A stretch of 11,511 nucleotides of DNA from NCBI GenBank assembly GCA_001931875.2, contig MSJH02000356.1, positions 1 through 11,511 of the forward strand, read 5' to 3'. Below, one piece after another: positions 7,319 to 11,511 of the stretch (position 1 is the stretch's first letter; each line of letters starts with the position of its first letter). Origin of the DNA: Byssochlamys sp. IMV 00236 (Eukaryota; Ascomycota; Eurotiomycetes; Eurotiales; Thermoascaceae). The notes under the pieces were generated by a model. It did not search any database, was not told where the DNA came from, and worked only from the letters and a program-made list of their open reading frames with translations. Both the position numbers and the translations under genes were made by a program.

Positions 7319-9540
7319 ATGGCAGAATATGAATCAAGAAAAGTTATTCGTTATTCTAAAGAAAGGATGATTCAATTGCATGACAGTCCACTTGTAAAGA
7401 AGCCGGATTCTTTACCTTGTCTATCAACATGGTTTGGGTATGTGTGTTTATTTTGAATGTTCGAAAGGACTAACCATAAAAAAAAGCGAGGACCCAGGGT
7501 CTCCTATCCTAAAGAATATATTAAATGGCTCGAATATATCACGTACTCATAGTAATGGTGTTTCAACAGGTAAATTGAAGGATTGATTTATATGATAGAT
7601 AATGACAGTAGGAGTAGATAAGAATATCTTACTTTGTCCACAAAAAGCCAACTTTGTTTCTTCGTCATATGGTGGATTCAAAAAGAATGATGACAACAAC
7701 TCGATGAAGCATACAAGACACAAGGTAAACTAAGCAGATTATATCAAATGATTAGATCATAAACACTTATTTTCTTTTAGATTGATGGTAACAGTAACAA
7801 CAACAACAATAGCAATCGTAATCCTCGCTCCTTCATGGGAGAAAAAGGCCTTAACAACAACAGTAATAGCAATAAATCGAAATACATGAATGCATCACCA
7901 CACAAGAGATACAATAATAATAATAGTAATAAGCGAGATAATCACTATCATAGTCAACATCATCATAATCAATCATCTTCCAATCGAATGAGAATGGATG
8001 AACACAACACAAACAATTATAATGAAAGAGTACCCGAGTGGTTAGACTATAATCCTGAATCTAAAGACCAACAACAGCAACAGCAACAACAACAACAACA
8101 AAAAGAAGCAACAAATGATTTGGAACTATGGAAATCCACAATGAAAAAGAAGGACGGCCTCGAAGAAAGTAAAGGCTTTGTTGACAAATTGGGTCAGAAA
8201 GGTATGTCTATAAAGGTCATATCTTTCTTTTTTTTAACTCTTTTTTTTTTTAAATAGAAGCGGAACAGGCTTTTTCATTTTTATCACTTGATCAAAAGAA
8301 TGGTTTTGATGATTTCTTCGTAAAGGAGACAGAATTGTTAACTCCTCGTCGTGAAAATCAAACAGGCTCTCGATTTGCTAAATTCTTTGCTAAGCGTGAG
8401 GGAGAAGAAGACCAACATCAAGCACCTGCTGCTGAACCAAAATCAATTAGCATCAATGATCTATTCCAAGGAGTACAACAACAACAGCCAGCAAGTAATA
8501 ATGAAGTTCATGTCTTGTCTGAAGATGATATCTTACAGTCATTGGGTGCGAAAAAAAATAATAACAATAAGCCAGCTGGAGCAGGTGATGCAATAGGATT
8601 CAACCGAGTTCTTCAGATACTATCTCAGCCAAAGGTAAGCCCTGTTCATAGCTCAGGAGTATGATATTCATATTATTACTAGCCCACTATCCCCTCCCCT
8701 ACAGCAACTGCAGCTTCAGCCATCACTACTGCTAACGGTAATATTGCTCCTGATAATTACATGATCGAAAGTAATAGTAAGGAAAATCAACAAAACATGC
8801 CACCTGTCATGGTTTCAACAACAACGACGACGACAAATACGACTGGTATTACCACTGCTACTCCTACAGCAGCTGCTACTACAACTGCTACTTCTACTCC
8901 GGTGTCTGATGTACCATCAGCAACAACAGCTACTGCAGAGGCTAAAGCAAGCGGTAATAGCAAGCCATCTACTCCTATCATGTCTAGTCGATTTGGCAAC
9001 AATTTGCCCACAGCCGTTTTACGTCAAATGAGCGCACGCTCATCTCCCTCGCTACAAACTAGCAAGTCCACCCACACTGCTAATTATTCGACTGCAACAA
9101 CATCAACTGCAGCTGTTGCTAGAAATTCACCTATTAAACAACCCATTCACCAACCCATTCAACAGTATCCTTCAGTGTTCCCTTACCAACAGCCCCCTTA
9201 CTCGCCTCATCAACAGATGATGGAGATGTTCCCTATGAACGGTAGCATGCCACCTCCAAGAGCTAATGGAAATCCTGAGCAATTCTTACCTCCACACATG
9301 ATGATGCAACCACCGCCACTGCCTCCTCCTAATGCTGCACAGAGGCCAATGATGCCTCCTCATCCTTTCTTACAAGGACAGTTTCATATGCAGAGAGACA
9401 TGATGCAACCCATGCCACCTTATGTTATAACAAACGGTAATCATTAATGTAGATTTGCTATCAGCTATACTCACATATACATCATAGGTATCCCTCCTCA
9501 CCAAATGTTTAACAAGAACCAAGGATGGGAGCGTCAGTAA
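7319..9540 (+). CDS. eIF4E-transporter (4E-T)-like protein, 7 exons, 637 aa
   Basis: Likely a cytoplasmic P-body protein that binds cap-bound eIF4E and represses or routes mRNAs. Proposed exons: 7319-7437, 7487-7569, 7618-7724, 7781-8201, 8258-8634, 8683-9436, 9488-9540. Introns are 48-56 nt, all GT-AG and frame-consistent, with CTAAC branch in intron 1. Residues 12-18 (YSKERMI) occupy the 4E-binding site, canonical YxxxxL plus hydrophobic, but with Met for Leu. PEW at 188-190 matches the EPEW block of human 4E-T. FDDFF followed by SRFAKFF (281-287) matches FNEFF...SRFSRWF. LPTAVLRQM (477-485) matches TPTSVIRKM. The rest is disordered: Asn/Ser-rich 108-150, Gln11 at 200-210, Thr/Ala-rich about 415-465, and a Pro/Gln/Met-rich tail. 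At 637 aa it is shorter than human 4E-T (about 985). Block order matches animal 4E-T, so identity is fairly secure; exact splice choices are predictions. Confidence 0.85.
7570..7617 (+). other. Intron 2 of the 4E-T-like gene with two in-frame acceptors
   Basis: The donor GTAAAT is at 7570. Acceptor AGs end at 7608 and 7617, nine bases apart, and both keep the frame; the first would add three residues (Val-Gly-Val). The downstream acceptor gives a 48-nt intron, like the other introns here, and was preferred over the 39-nt alternative. Confidence 0.6.
8069..8101 (+). repeat. CAA/CAG tract encoding 11 glutamines
   Basis: Eleven consecutive Gln codons, nine CAA and two CAG, inside exon 4 of the 4E-T-like gene (residues 200-210), followed by Lys-Glu. 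The mixed codons make slippage slower than in a pure tract. Poly-Gln fits a condensate-forming P-body protein. Confidence 0.95.
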
Positions 9541-9577
9541 TCAGAATAAAAGAAAAAAGGGATCTTTTTTATATATT
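9541..9577. terminator. Shared convergent 3' region of the 4E-T-like and EFM4-like genes
   Basis: Only 37 bp separate the two stop codons, so each transcript's 3' end must lie in or beyond the other gene's coding end. AATAAA on plus is at 9545-9550. AATAAA on minus is at 9577-9582 and overlaps the EFM4-like stop codon. Both are canonical polyadenylation hexamers; usage is inferred. Confidence 0.55.
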
Positions 9578-10290
9578 TTATTTAATGGGCTGAAATGCAA
9601 CAGTGCATATCTTTGAGCCAACATGTCCACCAAATTGAAATACAGGGTATTTTACGCTTGAGTGAAACTTGAAATCTATAAAGTTATGAGCAGAAAAGAT
9701 ATGTATTAGATGTATACAATCTTACATTGTTTGAAATTCTCTATTAATTCTTCCATTGTCCAATTACAACTCGTGATCAAGAATAAGCCCTTGTCTTTAT
9801 CAATCATCGCATGAACGGCCTCGACGTACTTTTCTCTTGGACCTGGCAGACCCTGTTTCTTTGCCTCTTCCTGATCAGGATGCAAAGAGATGGCATCATA
9901 GGTACCTTTATCTAGAACCACTTCATACGTGTGTTCAAACCACAGAGGGTTCGACAAGAAATCAACCGCATCGTAACGAATACCTTCGATTTGACGTTCC
10001 TCGACGATCGATCGAGCCAAGATGACAGCTGATTCTGAATAATCGATGCCATGGAGTGATTTGTATCCTTCTTGAGCGAGTTCAAGTAATAAATGACCAT
10101 TTCCGCATCCCAGGTCGACAATATGTGTTTGAGGATCGGTCACATTCTTTGTCACCCATTCGACCATTTTCTCTACACTTTCTTCTCCAAACCAGATCTC
10201 ACCAATATCTCCAATCTCTTTAAAGTTTTCATTTTCTCGATCATAAACAGCATCCCAACTATTGAGCTGATCATTAGACATTATTCCCAT
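9578..10290 (-). CDS. EFM4: METTL10/EFM4-type eEF1A lysine methyltransferase, 2 exons, 220 aa
   Basis: A class I SAM-dependent methyltransferase expected to methylate a lysine of translation elongation factor eEF1A in the cytosol. Exons on minus are 10290-9726 and 9675-9578. The 50-nt intron (9725-9676) starts GTAAGA and ends TATAG; removing it gives Q188-Y189 and the conserved C-terminus. Diagnostic features are WDAVYDREN (12-20), GDIGEIWFGEES (27-38, near-identical to the animal METTL10 block), SAM motif I VDLGCGNG (58-65), acidic post-I D83 in GIDYS, DKGTYDAISL (127-136), ITSCNWT (172-178), and a terminal FGGHVGSK (203-210) equivalent to the FGG end of the family. Length is usual for the family. 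Two in-frame starts exist (M1 and M4); M1 directly follows an A15 run. Yeast EFM4 is also called SEE1. Confidence 0.93.
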
Positions 10291-10491
10291 TTTTTTTTTT
10301 TTTTTATATTTTACTATGTTTTTGTGCCAAGCTTTGATGCTTCAAAATCTTGAATGTCAGGCAACTCCATAGTTGTATTTTTAGAAAGAAAAAAAAAAAA
10401 GAGACTATGTGCGGACTTTGAGAAAGAGAAACACAGAGAGTAAAAAGGGGAGTTTATTTCCAAAAATATCTTAATTTATTTCTTTTTTTCT

Positions 10492-10531
<40 letters not shown>
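10291..10531. promoter_or_regulatory. Divergent promoter between EFM4-like and bZIP genes
   Basis: These 241 bp separate two divergent start codons, so the region must carry both promoters and both leaders. A15 (minus strand, 10291-10305) abuts the EFM4-like ATG. An A run abuts the bZIP ATG. AGGGG at 10446-10450 matches the fungal stress-response element core. A purine-rich segment lies at 10384-10445. The homopolymers would disfavour nucleosomes, a common property of fungal promoters. No TATA box was identified with confidence. Confidence 0.65.
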
Positions 10532-10532
10532 A
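10491..10532. repeat. T21A21 perfect homopolymer palindrome at the bZIP start codon
   Basis: Twenty-one T are followed by twenty-one A; the last A is the first base of the bZIP ATG. The 42-bp block is perfectly self-complementary. In RNA that included all of it, it would form an A-U hairpin ending at the start codon; if transcription starts inside it, the leader would be almost pure A. Another T-rich stretch with two C interruptions lies immediately upstream. Exact lengths of such runs are prone to sequencing error. Confidence 0.8.
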
Positions 10533-11507
10533 TGTCAACCTGTGTTAAACTTGAACCTGAAGATGATTTTATGTCGTCTTATCTGAATACAGATTACTTA
10601 TCTGCAGAAGCACCTTTATCACCACCTAATTCAACCACATCATCATCATCATCCACAGGCGGATATTCACCCGAAAAGCAAGCAGTCAGTGATTTTATGC
10701 TGGACATGAGCAGTGATTTATTGCTAAACGATTGGCCAACGAATACAGTCCATCTTGATGAATATAGTCAACAGAACCCTCAGGAACCAAATAATGACTT
10801 TTTTCATCCATTTGCAACACCCTTCTTTTTACCCACTGGGTATTTACCTAATGCCATACCAGTCGAACAACCCAAGAAGAAGAGAGGACGAAAGAAGCGT
10901 GAGGTACCACCAGCGATGCAGCCTGCACCACCTAGCTTATTAGCGCCTAAACCACTCGCACCTCGTCCTACCACGCCTGTTCCAAGCGAGCCAATCGTTG
11001 TTAAAATTGAAAAAGATGAAGTACAGCAGGAACTGACAGAAGAACAGGAAGCTCAAAAACAGGCTCAACTTGCAAAAAGACAAGAAAGACTAATAAAGAA
11101 TAGAGCAGCTGCTTTATTATCTCGAAAACGAAAAAGAGAACATGTAAATCAATTAGAAGAAGAAAATCAAAAACTGCATGGCAAAGTAGACGAGCTGGAA
11201 AAGAGAGTGAGGGAACTGGAAAAAGAAAATTCAGAACTGAAACAGAGATTATCGTCCAACCACGGTCATACAAAATCATCAACAACCAAGGCAACAGGCG
11301 TCGTATTCATGGTAAATATAAGCTAATATGTACAATATACACATAAACTAATCGTCATTATAGATTTTATTATTTTCCTTTGCCCTATTCACTTTACCTT
11401 CAAGGTCTCTGAATGGTCGCCTGACTGTAGGTGGGTCTTCATTAATGATAAATAAGCAGTATCCTTTGATTGAAAGCCCAAGGTACGAGAAAAATATCAC
11501 AATTTAA
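10532..11507 (+). CDS. ATF6/CREB3-like bZIP factor with predicted membrane segment
   Basis: A DNA-binding regulator. Exon 1 (10532-11311) encodes residues 1-260: an acidic, Ser-rich N-terminus likely to activate transcription, an AT-hook-like basic patch KKKRGRKKR (115-123), a Pro-rich linker, then the bZIP. The basic region holds ERLIKNRAAALLSRKRKRE with the N190-x7-R198 signature. The zipper has leucines at 208, 215, 222, 229 and 236 in perfect heptads. The basic region resembles ATF6/CREB3 and plant bZIP17/28 rather than the Hac1/HacA type. Splicing the 52-nt intron 11312-11363 joins GVVFM to ILLFSFALFTLP, a 17-residue hydrophobic segment (256-272), followed by a short tail to TAA at 11505-11507 (307 aa). 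The tail is short for an ATF6-type lumenal domain; donor-like GTACGA at about 11484 could open another intron leading past the window edge, so the 3' end is uncertain. Confidence 0.82.
11312..11363 (+). other. Intron that splits the bZIP membrane segment
   Basis: Donor GTAAAT, branch-like ACTAAT near 11347, acceptor TATAG ending at 11363; 52 nt, phase 0. If retained, translation adds Val-Asn-Ile-Ser and stops at 11324-11326, giving a 264-aa protein without the hydrophobic segment. The splice signals are ordinary spliceosomal ones; I see no paired Ire1-type cleavage loops. Confidence 0.75.
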
Positions 11508-11511
11508 TTAT

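Noticed and set aside
8787..9011. Minus-strand Val/Ala-rich 74-codon frame
   Set aside because: It is the antisense of the Thr/Ala-rich part of the 4E-T-like gene, whose sense reading is supported by splicing and conserved blocks.
11001..11294. Minus-strand Leu/Phe-rich 97-codon frame
   Set aside because: Antisense shadow of the bZIP coiled-coil region.
1..11511. CRISPR array, tRNA, rRNA or bacterial-type operon
   Set aside because: No regularly spaced direct repeats, no tRNA box pairs, no rRNA-like blocks, and the genes have spliceosomal introns and eukaryotic families.

Overview
The window looks like nuclear DNA of an early-diverging filamentous fungus, most likely Mucoromycota (Mucorales-type). 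The evidence is an AT-rich background with long A and T tracts, and short spliceosomal introns of about 48-56 nt with GTAWGT-like donors and CTAAC/CTAAT branch sites. A decayed Tc1/mariner transposase of the type common in Mucorales is also present. Species was not determined.

Layout. Positions 1-6220 form a gene-poor, decayed region. It holds an open fragment cut by the left edge, simple repeats (GAGAGG hexamers, a CA tract, an 8-bp TGTTTGA-type tandem), and three decayed coding stretches: about 3999-4557 on plus, about 4899-5326 on minus, and a Tc1/mariner transposase remnant at about 5609-6219 on plus. All three are broken by stops and frame changes. Positions 6220-7318 are non-coding and lead into the first intact gene.

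Positions 7319-11507 are a compact block of three recognisable genes. (1) A seven-exon gene (7319-9540, plus) encodes a 637-aa eIF4E-transporter (4E-T)-like protein. (2) A two-exon gene (9578-10290, minus) encodes a 220-aa METTL10/EFM4-type eEF1A lysine methyltransferase; its stop lies only 37 bp from the stop of gene 1. (3) A divergent gene (from 10532, plus) encodes a bZIP transcription factor of ATF6/CREB3-like type whose second exon adds a hydrophobic segment. It ends at 11507 as read here, or runs off the right edge if there is a further intron. Genes 2 and 3 share a 241-bp divergent promoter containing a T21A21 palindrome, and both start codons are directly preceded by a pure A run.

Two of the genes concern translation: 4E-T acts on cap-bound eIF4E, and EFM4 modifies eEF1A. 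The third is probably a stress regulator tethered to a membrane. No operon-type cooperation is implied. The most interesting point is the last intron of the bZIP gene. It falls inside the membrane segment, so splicing predicts a tethered protein and intron retention predicts a soluble one.
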